NCBI GenBank assembly: GCA_017620015.1
Contig: JAFZRE010000032.1
Span: 1-64,000 of the forward strand
DNA from: Bacteroidales bacterium
Lineage (GTDB): Bacteria > Bacteroidota > Bacteroidia > Bacteroidales > ML635J-15
Length of the DNA stretch: 64,000 nucleotides
Direction of reading: 5' to 3'
Shown here piece after piece: positions 17,325 to 27,600 of this stretch. Below the pieces are notes generated by a model. That model saw nothing but the letters and a program-made list of their open reading frames with translations. It ran no database searches and was not told the DNA's origin. Position 1 is the first letter of the stretch, and the number at the start of each line of letters is the position of its first letter. A program made the translations under genes and the position numbers.

Positions 17325-19373
17325 ATGAAAAAACTTTATTTATTATTAGTAGCCAGCGTACTCCTTTGTGGTACTACTATGGCACAGCTTTCAAACGGAC
17401 AGTTCTCTTTGAAGGCTAACCAGCGCGCCAATGCTGTTAAGGCATTGAAGCAAAATGTTCAGAAGGCAGATCCTGTTTGGACGTGCGATTTCGAAGGCGA
17501 AACTGCTTGGGCTTTCGGTAATGACACTACAATAGGTACTGCAACATGGGCTATTGCAACTCCTTCTACTTATCCATCAACTTTGGGTTCTAATGGACGT
17601 TACTATCTTTTCCCACTTGCTACACCAACTCAAGGTTACAGCGAAACTCCAGACCACTGGGCATACGTTGACCTTATTACTCCTTTGGTTGTTGCTGGTC
17701 AAGAACAGGCTTTGGCAGAAAAGCCATGGATTGAATTCTCAAACATCAATCTTTCTTCTGTTGCAGTTCCAAAGCTCAGCTTCATCTCATCAATGCGTAA
17801 GCTTAACAGTACCAAATACTTTGTAAAGGTTTCTGTTGATGGTGGTGCAACTTGGACTGACCATGAATTCTTCGCAGACTTAGATTCTAATGGTGACCAC
17901 GAAGTAACAGAACAATACGTACTTATCCCGGAAGCTGGTAACAGTGCAGAAGTTAAAATCCGTTTCCAGTGCCAATATGATAAGGAAGGTAATGCTGACA
18001 CACAGATGGGTTATGGCTGGAATATTGATGATATAGCTATTGAATCAGCTGCAGGTAGCGATATTTCAATAGTTTATGGCAGAATGGGTATGTTTGGTTA
18101 CATTGACTACAAGGGTGACCTTTCAGAATATTGGACTGCATCGGATATGACTCCAGCAGAAAAGAGAGACTATGCATACCAGTACTATGATCCATACGGA
18201 CAGAGCCCACGTCAGCAATGGGTTACCAGTTCAGGTTTCGGTACATTCCACGTTGAAGTAAAGAATGATGGTGCTGCAGCTGTTGTTCCTGTATTAAATG
18301 TTGTTGTTACTTCTCCTTCAGGTACTGAAGTTTACAACCAGACAGTAACTGGACGTAGCATTGCTTCTACAGTAAGAGATACTCTTGACCTTGCAACAAT
18401 TGACGATGAAGATATGGCAAACTCAACTGTTTTCTATTTTAATGTTCAAAGTGAAAACGAAATAGAACTCGGTCGTTACACTATTACTTACAGCGTATCA
18501 ATCCAAGGCGGTGCAGAAGACCCAACTCCAGCAAACAATACTCTCGAACAGTACTTCGACATTAGCGACAACAACTTCTCGAAGTCATACTATGAACCAA
18601 CCAATTCTTCATGTATCAATTGCTATGTATCAAGTGCTTCTGGCGAAGATGAATTTGGTACTGAATTCATGTATCTCTATTCACCTGAAGATAATATGTC
18701 AGTTGACGTTTACATTGATGAAAGAACTACTGTTGGTACTTCAATCTGCGTTAAACTTTACGAACAAGTTATTGAAAACAATCAGGCAAACAATGTTCTC
18801 AGAAGAACTTCTGACTACTATGAAATTACCGATGCTGACCTTAATAAATGGGTAAATCTTACATTCACCAACGAATATCCATTTAGCTTCGCTGATGGTG
18901 AAACATACAGAATAGTTTACGTAATGGTACAGGGTTCATGGGATAACGACGACGATGACATCTATCTTGGTGCAAGCAATGTTTTGACTAGAGTAGGTCA
19001 CAATTCATATATGCGTCTTGGTGCAGCAATTGACAATCAGACTGGCGAACCTACTTGGTACTATGGTGCTGACGATGTAGCTGTTACTTTCCATGCAGGT
19101 GAAGGTGTAAACCCAGGCGTTGTTAATGTTGAAGAAAACCTTGCTGGTGAAATCAGCATGTACCCGAATCCTTCAAACGGTATCGTTAACTTCACTAACG
19201 TAGAAAACGCTACTATCGAAGTTTACAACATGATGGGTCAGGTTGTTGCTAGCGAAAGCAACGTAAGCGAAAACGCTTCTATCGATCTTTCAGGTGTTGC
19301 TAACGGCAACTACATTGTAAGAATCGTTAAGGACGGTGTTATTGCAACTTCAAAGCTCAACATCGTAAAGTAA
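17325..19373 (+). CDS. T9SS type A sorting-domain secreted protein
   Basis: 682 residues. The signal peptide is MKKLYLLLVASVLLCGTTMAQ. Residues about 50-240 look like a jelly-roll/MAM-like beta domain: VWTCDFEGETAWAFGN, later KLSFISSMRKLNSTKYFVKVSVDGGATW and GYGWNIDDIAIE. Further beta domains follow, and the C terminus has the sorting domain (ISMYPNPSNGIVNFTNVENATIEVYNMMGQVV...GNYIVRIVKDG). It is exported by Sec, then through T9SS. No hydrolase motif is recognised; a surface adhesin or carbohydrate-associated protein is possible. Codon use is noticeably T-ending and uniform, suggesting high expression. A strong terminator follows. Confidence 0.88.
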   Translation: MKKLYLLLVASVLLCGTTMAQLSNGQFSLKANQRANAVKALKQNVQKADPVWTCDFEGETAWAFGNDTTIGTATWAIATPSTYPSTLGSNGRYYLFPLATPTQGYSETPDHWAYVDLITPLVVAGQEQALAEKPWIEFSNINLSSVAVPKLSFISSMRKLNSTKYFVKVSVDGGATWTDHEFFADLDSNGDHEVTEQYVLIPEAGNSAEVKIRFQCQYDKEGNADTQMGYGWNIDDIAIESAAGSDISIVYGRMGMFGYIDYKGDLSEYWTASDMTPAEKRDYAYQYYDPYGQSPRQQWVTSSGFGTFHVEVKNDGAAAVVPVLNVVVTSPSGTEVYNQTVTGRSIASTVRDTLDLATIDDEDMANSTVFYFNVQSENEIELGRYTITYSVSIQGGAEDPTPANNTLEQYFDISDNNFSKSYYEPTNSSCINCYVSSASGEDEFGTEFMYLYSPEDNMSVDVYIDERTTVGTSICVKLYEQVIENNQANNVLRRTSDYYEITDADLNKWVNLTFTNEYPFSFADGETYRIVYVMVQGSWDNDDDDIYLGASNVLTRVGHNSYMRLGAAIDNQTGEPTWYYGADDVAVTFHAGEGVNPGVVNVEENLAGEISMYPNPSNGIVNFTNVENATIEVYNMMGQVVASESNVSENASIDLSGVANGNYIVRIVKDGVIATSKLNIVK

Positions 19374-19393
19374 TCTTACAACGATAACAAATT

Positions 19394-19421
19394 AAAGGGC
19401 GGATTTTTCCGCCCTTTTTTT
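19394..19421 (+). terminator. Intrinsic terminator after the T9SS gene
   Basis: AAAGGGCGG / CCGCCCTTT stem with a short T-rich loop and seven Ts. Confidence 0.9.
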
Positions 19422-19455
19422 GTGCCTATACTAATCGTCATGCCCACACTACACT

Positions 19456-20025
19456 GTCATGCTGAATTTATTTCAGCATCTGCTAACGTTATTCTCTCTA
19501 CACCGTCATGCTGAATTTATTTCAGCATCCGTTACGATTACTATTCCGTTCTTTTCATTACGTCTTGCACTCCCTTTTTAGATCCTGAAACAAGTTCAGG
19601 ATGACAAAAGGGACTGCTGTTTATCGTCTTTCTACATTACATTGTCATGCTGAATTTATTTCAGCATCTGTTACTATTCCGTTCTTTTTATTACGTCTTG
19701 CACTCCCTTTTTTAGATCCTGAAACAAGTTCAGGATGACAAAAGGGACTGCTGTTTATCGTCTTTCTACATTACATTGTCATGCTGAATTTATTTCAGCA
19801 TCTGTTACTATTCCGTTCTTTTCATTACGTCTTGCACTCCCTTTTTAGATCCTGAAACAAGTTCAGGATGACAAAAGGGACTGCTGTTTATCGTCTTTCT
19901 ACATTACATTGTCATGCTGAATTTATTTCAGCATCTGCTTCTATTAATAGTCTATTCATTACGGCATGCATTCCTTTTTAGATTGCTTACGCGAGCTAAA
20001 GGTTCTAAAACAAGTTCAGGATGAC
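19456..20025. repeat. Palindrome-pair array, partly tandem with a 133-134-bp period
   Basis: Two 25-bp palindromes alternate. Type A (arms GTCATGCTGAA / TTCAGCATC) is at 19456-19480, 19505-19529, 19644-19668, 19778-19802 and 19911-19935. Type B (GATCCTGAA / TTCAGGATGAC) is at 19581-19605, 19715-19739 and 19848-19872, with a degenerate copy at 20001-20025. From 19644 the A-B unit and its spacer repeat nearly identically every 133-134 bases. Types A and B are related in inverted orientation. There is no gene in this stretch. Confidence 0.9.
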
Positions 20026-20053
20026 TTTGACCATTGGGGGGCTGTATCCGTTA

Positions 20054-20401
20054 CTATTCTCCGCCATTAATCATTTTGTAATGTTCAATTACAGAATTGA
20101 TTATTTCCTCAGTAATGCCAATACTTTCAGCCAAATCACTCCATTGTGGATTCAGGGTTGCTACAATATTATTCTTCCACTCACGATGCCAACGTTTTAA
20201 TTGTTTTTCACGTTGAATAGCATCCGATATATTTTCAAATTCTTCGTAGTAAACAAGTTTATTGCAATTGTACTTGCTTGTAAATCCATCAATAATATGT
20301 GATTTATGTTCTGCTGTACGACGCACCAAATCATTCGTAACTCCAATATACAAAACACTATTTGTATAGTTGGACATCATATATACAAAGTATGAATTCA
20401 T
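20054..20401 (-). CDS. GIY-YIG endonuclease domain protein
   Basis: 115 residues, a single GIY-YIG fold of the small UvrC-N/UPF0213 type: YFVYMMSNYTNSVLYIGVTNDLVRRTAEHK holds the tyrosines, glycine and arginine of the active site. YYEEFENISDAIQREKQLKRWHREWK contains the conserved glutamate. GIY-YIG proteins hydrolyse phosphodiester bonds in DNA. The gene sits inside the palindrome array: type A/B elements end about 30 bases past its stop and begin again about 30 bases before its start. This recalls transposase-like RAYT genes within REP arrays, but here with a nuclease; that role is inference. A repair-associated function is the alternative. Confidence 0.85.
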   Translation of the reverse strand: MNSYFVYMMSNYTNSVLYIGVTNDLVRRTAEHKSHIIDGFTSKYNCNKLVYYEEFENISDAIQREKQLKRWHREWKNNIVATLNPQWSDLAESIGITEEIINSVIEHYKMINGGE

Positions 20402-20433
20402 ATATTTATGTTCTTATGCACCGCCCCTTTTTA

Positions 20434-20604
20434 GATCCTGAAACAAGTTCAGGATGACAAAAGGGGCTTGTTGATGCGGTGTTATGCATTATTTTATATT
20501 TCTATTTTTCTCTCTCTACATCGTCATGCTGAATTCATTTCAGCATCCGTTACTATTATTATTCCTTTTCTTTCTTTCAGATCCTGAAACAAGTTCAGGA
20601 TGAC
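20434..20604. repeat. Palindrome cluster on the far side of the GIY-YIG gene
   Basis: Type B at 20434-20458, type A at 20523-20547 and type B at 20580-20604, the same families as at 19456-20025. The cluster ends 14 bases before the stop of the TonB receptor gene. Confidence 0.85.
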
Positions 20605-20618
20605 AAAAGGGTGGGTGT

Positions 20619-23084
20619 TTAGAACGATATTGTAACACCGCCCATGAATGTTATGCCTGCCTGTGGGAAGTAGTTTTGCCACGAATTCTGTATGCCTCGC
20701 TCGTACCATATCTCGCCGTAGGCATTGTCGCTGTACATGGTGTTGAACAGGTTGTTTACCTCGAAATGGAAGCGCAGAGCCTTTACATATTTGCTGACAA
20801 TTGAATAGTCGAACCCTATGCCGTTAATGCAGTAGGGTTTCAGCATTCTGTCGCTGCTCGAGGTGTTGTCGGTGTACTGCTTGCCGACGAATTTTACATT
20901 GTAGTAAACGTTGAAGTTTCCGAATATGTTGTAGTTGATGTTTCCCGATGCGATTATTTCGGGCGAAAAAGCAGTGTTTGTTTCTCCTGTATGATATTCT
21001 TCGGTACTTAGGTTCAGGTTGTCATCGTAGGTTTCTGCCCAATAGACATAGTCCTTGATTTTGTTTCGGCTGAACGTTGCATTGGCTTCGATGCTTAATT
21101 TTCTGTGTGGCTTTACAAGAACTTGTATTTCAATACCAGTACGATAACTTTTGTCAACGTTGGCCATTATGCAGTATCCGTTTTGCGAAAAATTGCCTGT
21201 CGGCACTATTTCGTTTGTGAAGTCCATGTAGTAGAAGTTCAGCTCTCCAGAGAATATTTTCGATTTATAGGAATATCCCAGTTCAAAGTCGTTAAGCGAT
21301 TCGGAGTCTATAGTTCTGTTTTTGTTCCCGACGACTTCCTTGATGTCGTTGCGTGACGGTTCCCTGCTTGTGTGTACGATGGAAGCATAAAGCCTCATGT
21401 TCGGCGTTATTTCGTAGTTTATTCCGCCTTTGGGACAGAAAAAGTTGTAGTCGAGGTCTTCGTCAAGTGTTTTCATCTTTCCGTCTGGCATAAGGTCGCA
21501 GTCGTTGCCGTTCATTTCCTGGTTTATAATCCTGTATTGCAGATCGGCGTATAGGGTAAGCTTGTCGAAGAACGTATATCCAGCCTTGTAATATGCGTTG
21601 TATTCGGTCTTGTCGCTTAGGTTCCTGTACCATTCCAAGTCTTTTTTGTTGTTGCCCGCATATTGCATCCATGTCAGTATTCCGTAGTACTGTCCCAACA
21701 ATTTGTTTACTGAGCCTCCGAATGTGTTGACGAAATTTCCCATCTTGTGGGTTGCTGAGATTATGCCACCGTAGTAATTTTTTGTAGCCATTCTACGTCT
21801 GGTTAAGTCGGTGCGGAAGATTGTCGTGGTTGTGGATATTGTTGTCCCGTTGCTTGATACTACAACTGGCAGTAGGATGTTGGAAAGCCCATAGTTTGAA
21901 AACGGCTGCGCATTCTTGAATTCCTCGAAATACCCATCATCTCGGTTGTAGTGCAGCTTGAAATTTAGTTCGACATTGCTCCATATTCTTTGTGCATATA
22001 TGAGCTGGACGTGGGCTTGTGTGCTTTTTTCTTCTTCATTCTCGTAGTATTTCTTTCGTCCGCTTGCATCGAAATATTCTCCACTCGAATTGTATCTTCT
22101 GTTGTAGCTAATGTATTGTGCTGGGCATCCCCACATTGTGATGTTTGACTTCTGGTTGCCGTATATTATGTTTGCGCTCAGTGAGTTGTTTTTTCCTCTC
22201 CACGTCGCGCTTACCATTATGGCGTTATGGTTGATGTTGGCTCTGTCGATGTAGCCGTCGCTCAGTATTTTAGCCATTCTTAGGTCGATTGAGAAGCCGT
22301 TTTTCATTATTCCTGTTCCTGCGGATATGCTAGCCTTTATTGTGTTGAACGAGCCGCCGTTTATTGTCAGGTCTCCATAGGGCTTTGTGCTTGGCGATTC
22401 GGTTGTTATGTCGATGCTTGCACCGTAGGCGTAAGGTCCGCAGGTTGACGAGCCAGCACCTCGTGTTATTTTTATCTCTCCTGCCGAACTGGCGAAGTCG
22501 GGCAGGTGATGCCACAATGTCTGGCGCGACTCAGCATCAATAAGCGGTATCCCGTTGATAGTCACGTTTGTCGTGTTGCTGTTCATCCCGCGTATGCGGA
22601 AATCGGTGAATCCTATGCCAGCTCCACCTTCCGATAGTGCGACAAACGATGGCGTGTGTTCGAGTATGTATGGAATGTCACGTACGATATTTCTCTCTGT
22701 TATGTAGTTGTGGTCGTATAGGCTGTAGGTCATGGGGGTACGTCGTTCCGACAGTTTTTCCAGAACGTGTATGCTGTCGGTTTGCTCGTATTCTGGTGAA
22801 AGTGTTATCGTGCCAAGGTCGGTGCCGCCATTTCCGACTATTATTTTTTCGTCGTAAGGTTCGTATCCGTTGAGACTGATGACAATTCTTTGGTTCCCTT
22901 TCCTGCACTTGACGAAAAATTCGCCGTTAGCATCGGTAGTTCCGCTTTGTGTGGAACCGCCAATCATCACTTTTGCTCCGTAAAGATGTTTTCCATCGCT
23001 GTCGTTTACGATGCCAGAAATATTCTGCGACAGGCATACGGCTGTCACAAGAATCATGGCTGCTGACAATACGATGTGTTTCAT
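20619..23084 (-). CDS. TonB-dependent outer-membrane receptor
   Basis: 821 residues from ATG 23084, chosen for its signal peptide (MKHIVLSAAMILVTAVCLSQ). Residues about 20-110 form a carboxypeptidase-D-like regulatory domain (ISGIVNDSDGKHLYGAKVMIGGSTQSGTTDANGEF). A plug domain follows (IPYILEHTPSFVALSEGGAGIGFTDFRIRGMN, INGIPLIDAESR, EIKITRGAGSS), then a long beta barrel ending in ITFMGGVTISF with a terminal aromatic. It takes up a ligand across the outer membrane with TonB energy. No SusD partner is adjacent, and the plug looks like the siderophore/cobalamin class rather than SusC, so a metal chelate or vitamin is plausible. The ligand is not determined by the sequence. Confidence 0.92.
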   Translation of the reverse strand: MKHIVLSAAMILVTAVCLSQNISGIVNDSDGKHLYGAKVMIGGSTQSGTTDANGEFFVKCRKGNQRIVISLNGYEPYDEKIIVGNGGTDLGTITLSPEYEQTDSIHVLEKLSERRTPMTYSLYDHNYITERNIVRDIPYILEHTPSFVALSEGGAGIGFTDFRIRGMNSNTTNVTINGIPLIDAESRQTLWHHLPDFASSAGEIKITRGAGSSTCGPYAYGASIDITTESPSTKPYGDLTINGGSFNTIKASISAGTGIMKNGFSIDLRMAKILSDGYIDRANINHNAIMVSATWRGKNNSLSANIIYGNQKSNITMWGCPAQYISYNRRYNSSGEYFDASGRKKYYENEEEKSTQAHVQLIYAQRIWSNVELNFKLHYNRDDGYFEEFKNAQPFSNYGLSNILLPVVVSSNGTTISTTTTIFRTDLTRRRMATKNYYGGIISATHKMGNFVNTFGGSVNKLLGQYYGILTWMQYAGNNKKDLEWYRNLSDKTEYNAYYKAGYTFFDKLTLYADLQYRIINQEMNGNDCDLMPDGKMKTLDEDLDYNFFCPKGGINYEITPNMRLYASIVHTSREPSRNDIKEVVGNKNRTIDSESLNDFELGYSYKSKIFSGELNFYYMDFTNEIVPTGNFSQNGYCIMANVDKSYRTGIEIQVLVKPHRKLSIEANATFSRNKIKDYVYWAETYDDNLNLSTEEYHTGETNTAFSPEIIASGNINYNIFGNFNVYYNVKFVGKQYTDNTSSSDRMLKPYCINGIGFDYSIVSKYVKALRFHFEVNNLFNTMYSDNAYGEIWYERGIQNSWQNYFPQAGITFMGGVTISF

Positions 23085-23179
23085 CTGGCTAGTAGTCAAT
23101 GTGTTAATACCTTTTATCAAAGTGTTTCCCAATCTTGCAATCTAGAAAACGGAACAAACTCAAATTTATTTTCAAGGTG

Positions 23180-23187
23180 CGAAAATA
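23180..23187 (-). promoter_or_regulatory. Promoter -7 box of the TonB receptor gene
   Basis: Minus-strand TATTTTCG about 95 bases upstream of the ATG; implies a leader of roughly 90 bases. Confidence 0.35.
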
Positions 23188-23281
23188 ATGCTTTTGAAAG
23201 ATAATGGCAAGTCGGAAATTTGGCTTTTTTTATTATGGTAAATATTTATAAAGATTTTTGGTGAAAAAAATAGAATAATTC

Positions 23282-23345
23282 TTGTATGTGCGAAAAAAAT
23301 ACTAAACTTGCATTTTATTGTAAACACAATAATTGTAAATACAAT
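23282..23345 (+). promoter_or_regulatory. Promoter with two tandem 14-bp operator-like palindromes
   Basis: TTG (23282-23284) and TAAACTTG (23303-23310) form a promoter. Just after the expected start point lie ATTGTAAACACAAT (23317-23330) and the perfect palindrome ATTGTAAATACAAT (23332-23345), one base apart and 6 bases before the ATG. The position fits a repressor site. Confidence 0.45.
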
Positions 23346-23351
23346 AATTTT

Positions 23352-24503
23352 ATGAAAATGGAATCTAAAATATTGATTGATAATCCTTTTGTTGTCGGGA
23401 AATATATTTCTGATGAGTATTTTTGTGACCGTTTGGAGGAAACAAAAACTTTGATAAAGCATATCGAAAATGGAAGGAATGTTGCGCTTATATCGCAACG
23501 ACGCATAGGAAAGTCTGGACTTATTGAGCATACGTTCAGTCGGAAACAAATAGAATCAAGATATTACACCTTTTTTATTGACATTTATGGGACTCGTTCG
23601 TTTGCCGAGTTCATCTACATTCTAGGCAGGGGAATTTTCGAGCAGTTGAAAACGCGGAATAAAAAGTTTAGGGAGCAATTTTTTAGGATTGTGCGTTCGT
23701 TGAAGGTGGGTTTTTCTTTCGATTCGGCAACAGCTTTGCCATCATTCGACCTTAGCCTTGGTGATGTGTCTTCGCCAGATGTTACCCTTGACGAGATTTT
23801 TGAGTACATAGATTCTGCCGACAAGCCTTGTGTGATTGCATTTGATGAATTCCAGCAGATTGCAAATTATCCCGACGGAGAAAGGGTGGAGGCTTTGCTT
23901 CGTACAAAGATTCAGCATTGCAAGAATGCACAGTTCATATTCGCGGGAAGCAAGAGGCATCTTATGGCAAAGATGTTTATGTCGGCAACAAAACCATTCT
24001 ATCAGAGTGTGTTGACTATGGGGTTGACGCCAATTCCTTATCAGTCGTATTTGAAATTCGCCCAGGAAAAGTTTAGAGTTTATGACAAATTGGTTTCAGA
24101 CGATGTTGTTGAAAAGGTTTACAATTTGTTTGATGGTACATCGTGGTATGTGCAGATGATGATGAATGAGTTGTTTGCGCTTACGCCGCGGGGTGAAAAA
24201 TGTGATGTTGACAAGATTGAATATGCTTTTGCAAATGTGGTTGGCAGTCAGGATATGGCTTTTCGGGAACTTATGGATAGGATTCCTGCAAAGCAAAAGC
24301 AGTTGTTGCTGGCGATTGCGAAGGATGGAGATGCAAAGTCTATTACTTCGGGCGCATTTATAAAAAAGCATAGGCTGTTGTCGGCTAGTTCGATACAAGT
24401 TGCGGCAAAGGCTTTGCTCAATGAAGATATTATTACTCAAGAAAATGGAGCTTATAGAGTTTACGATTATTTCTTTGCCGAATGGATAAGGGGAAATTTC
24501 TAA
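23352..24503 (+). CDS. Orphan AAA/STAND-like ATPase
   Basis: 383 residues from ATG 23352 (MKMESKI; ATG 23358 also possible). The Walker A motif is ISQRRIGKSGL, and Walker B is CVIAFDEFQQI near residue 160. FAGSKRHLM follows as a sensor-like segment. The C-terminal 100 residues look like a winged helix (KQKQLLLAIAKDG...SSIQVAAKALLNEDIITQENGAYRVYDYFFAEWI). It resembles archaeal-ATPase-type proteins common in Bacteroidales, whose cellular role is unknown. It is monocistronic. The tandem palindromes at its start suggest autoregulation, and the winged helix could be the DNA-binding part. No nuclease domain is visible. Confidence 0.75.
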   Translation: MKMESKILIDNPFVVGKYISDEYFCDRLEETKTLIKHIENGRNVALISQRRIGKSGLIEHTFSRKQIESRYYTFFIDIYGTRSFAEFIYILGRGIFEQLKTRNKKFREQFFRIVRSLKVGFSFDSATALPSFDLSLGDVSSPDVTLDEIFEYIDSADKPCVIAFDEFQQIANYPDGERVEALLRTKIQHCKNAQFIFAGSKRHLMAKMFMSATKPFYQSVLTMGLTPIPYQSYLKFAQEKFRVYDKLVSDDVVEKVYNLFDGTSWYVQMMMNELFALTPRGEKCDVDKIEYAFANVVGSQDMAFRELMDRIPAKQKQLLLAIAKDGDAKSITSGAFIKKHRLLSASSIQVAAKALLNEDIITQENGAYRVYDYFFAEWIRGNF

Positions 24504-24579
24504 CAATTCCGCTTGTGCGTTGATTTTCAAATTTTATCAGCCCCATCAAAAAAAAACAACATAATTCACATAAAAGTGG

Positions 24580-24587
24580 TAACTTTG
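24580..24587 (+). promoter_or_regulatory. Promoter -7 box of secA
   Basis: TAACTTTG, 27 bases before the secA ATG; no convincing upstream TTTG. Confidence 0.4.
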
Positions 24588-24614
24588 CACCTTAAAAAAT
24601 TTAAAGAATAAAAT

Positions 24615-27600
24615 ATGGGTATAATTAGTTTTTTGTCTAAGATGTTCGGTACCAAGTCGGAACGCGACTTGAAGGCACTGACACCGATACTTAACGAAGT
24701 ACTTGCGCTCGAAGACGAATTTCTCGCTTTGACGAACGATGAACTGAGAAACCGTACTCAGGAACTTCGCAAAGGTATTCACGAACATATCAAGGACGAG
24801 GAAAATAAGATTGCCGAACTGAAGGAAAAGGCACAGAACCTCGACATCTGGGAACGCGAAGAGGTGTTCAACGAGGTTGACAAGATAGAGGAAAAAATCG
24901 ACAAGAAAATCGAGGAGCACCTGCTCACAATTCTCCCGCAGGCGTTTGCAATACTGAAGGAAACAGCCCGCCGTTTCAAGGAAAATGCCGAGGTGGTGGT
25001 GACTGCTACCGATTTCGACCGCGACCTTGCCGCATCCAACGACTTTGTGACCATCGACCACGATATGGCCATCTGGAAAAATTCGTGGGTTGCCGGTGGT
25101 AACACTGTTACCTGGGATATGGTTCACTACAATGTTCAGCTCATCGGCGGTATAGTTTTGCATCAGGGAAAAATCGCCGAAATGGCAACCGGTGAAGGTA
25201 AAACCCTCGTGGCAACATTGCCGGTATTCCTCAACGCATTGACGGGTAGGGGAGTGCATGTTGTAACCGTGAACGACTACCTTGCAAAACGTGACTCCGA
25301 GTGGATGGGTCCGCTGTATATGTTCCACGGACTTTCGGTCGATTGCATCGACAAGCATGAGCCAAACAGCGATGCACGTCGTAAGGCTTACGCTTCGGAT
25401 ATTACTTTCGGAACAAACAACGAGTTCGGTTTCGACTATCTGCGCGACAATATGGCACTTTCACCATCGGATTTGGTTCAGCGCAAGCACAACTATGCGA
25501 TTGTTGACGAGGTTGACTCGGTGCTTATCGATGATGCCCGTACCCCGTTGATTATTTCTGGTCCTACGCCCAAGGGCGACGACCAACTTTTTGACGACCT
25601 AAAGCCGCAAGTTCAGCAACTCGTTGCAGCTCAGAAGGAGTTGTTTAACAAGATTTTCAACGATGCAAAGAAACTCATAGCCGAAGGTAATCAAAAAGAT
25701 GGCGGGTTCAAGTTGTTGCAGGCATTCAAGGCATTGCCTAAGAACAAGGCTCTCATCAAGTTCCTGTCGGAACAAGGTATGAAGGCTTTGCTGCAGAAGA
25801 CCGAAAACTTCTATATGCAGGACAACAACAAGATGATGCACCTTGCAACCGATGACTTGTATTTCGTTATCGAGGAAAAACTCAATTCGGTTGACCTTAC
25901 CGACAAGGGCTTCGACCTGCTGGCAAATTCTACATCAGACCCAAATTTCTTCGTTATGCCCGACATCGGTGTTGCACTTGCAGACCTTGAGAAGGAAAAT
26001 CTTCCTACACCCGAAAAATTGCAGAAGAAGGACGACATCATCCGCGACTATTCAATCAAGTCGGAACGTATCCATACTATAAACCAGTTGCTTAAGGCAT
26101 ACACAATGTTCGAAAAGGACGTTGACTATGTCATTATCGACAACAAGGTAAAGATTGTTGACGAGCAGACAGGCCGTATCATGGAAGGTCGTCGTTGGTC
26201 GGATGGTTTGCACCAGGCTGTTGAATCGAAGGAAAATGTAAAGGTCGAGGCTGCAACCCAGACCTATGCAACAATCACCTTGCAGAACTATTTCAGAATG
26301 TACCACAAACTTTCGGGTATGACCGGTACGGCAGAGACCGAAGCTGGTGAATTCTGGGACATCTATAAGTTGGATGTAGTCACAATCCCGACCAACAAGC
26401 CAGTTATCCGCAACGACTACGAAGACCTTATTTATAAGACTACAAAGGAAAAATATGCAGCCGTAATCGACGAGATTGAACGTTTGGTTAAGATTGGACG
26501 TCCGGTGCTTGTTGGTACGACTTCGGTCGAGGTTTCCGAGTTGCTGAGCAAGATTCTTACCCGCAAGGGAATTAAGCATAATGTGTTGAACGCTAAGTTG
26601 CACAAGCGCGAGGCCGACATTGTTGCCGAGGCTGGTCAGTCGAGTACGGTTACCATTGCTACCAACATGGCAGGTCGTGGTACCGATATTAAGTTGTCGC
26701 CCGAAGTGCGTGCTGCTGGCGGTTTGGCAATCATCGGTACTGAACGCCACGAAAGCCGTCGTGTCGACCGCCAGTTGCGTGGTCGTGCTGGTCGTCAGGG
26801 TGACCCGGGTTCATCACAGTTCTTCGTATCGCTCGAGGACAATCTTATGCGTCTGTTCGGCTCCGACAGGATAGCCGCCATTATGGACAAGATGGGACAT
26901 CAGGACGGTGAGGCTATTCAGCACTCGATGATTTCAAAGTCAATTGAACGTGCACAAAAGAAGGTTGAGGAAAACAACTTCGGTATTCGTAAGCATTTGC
27001 TTGAGTACGATGATGTTATGAATGCACAGCGTACCGTAATATATAAGAAGCGCCGCAATGCTTTGGATGGTGAACGTCTTGGCGCCGACATTGCAAATAT
27101 GATGAACGATGTATGTGTTTCTTTGGTTGACGAATGCTATGGAAACTACACATACGATGAGTTCAAGTTTGAGGTTTTCAAGACTTTGGCAATAGACATC
27201 GACCTCGAAGAATCTAAGTATGATGACATGTCGCGCAACGAACTGGTTGACTATTTGTACGAAAATCTCCGTGAAACACACAAGCGCAAAGCCCAGCAGA
27301 TTGCCGAGCAGGCTTATCCGACAATCAAGTATGTTTACGAAAACAAGGGCAATATGTACAAGAACATTATTGTTCCGATTACCGATGGCGTAAAGACTTA
27401 CAATGTGGTTGTTAACCTGGAAAAGGCATACGAGACCAAGGGCGAGGAAATTGTTCACGCTTACGACAAGACGGCTGTTCTGCGCAACATTGATGAATCG
27501 TGGAAGGAGCATCTGCGCGAGATGGACGATTTGCGTCAGTCGGTTCGTGCTGCTTCGTACGAGCAGAAAGACCCGTTGCTGATTTACAAGCTCGAATCTT

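Noticed and set aside
19456..20025. CRISPR array
   Set aside because: The repeats are palindromes in alternating types, spacers are themselves repeated, and there are no cas genes.
20619..23084. SusC of a polysaccharide utilisation locus
   Set aside because: No SusD gene or glycoside hydrolase is adjacent, and the plug resembles other TonB receptor classes.
24504..24614. Small RNA or gene before secA
   Set aside because: Only a short AT-rich gap with a promoter box; no hairpin or ORF of note.
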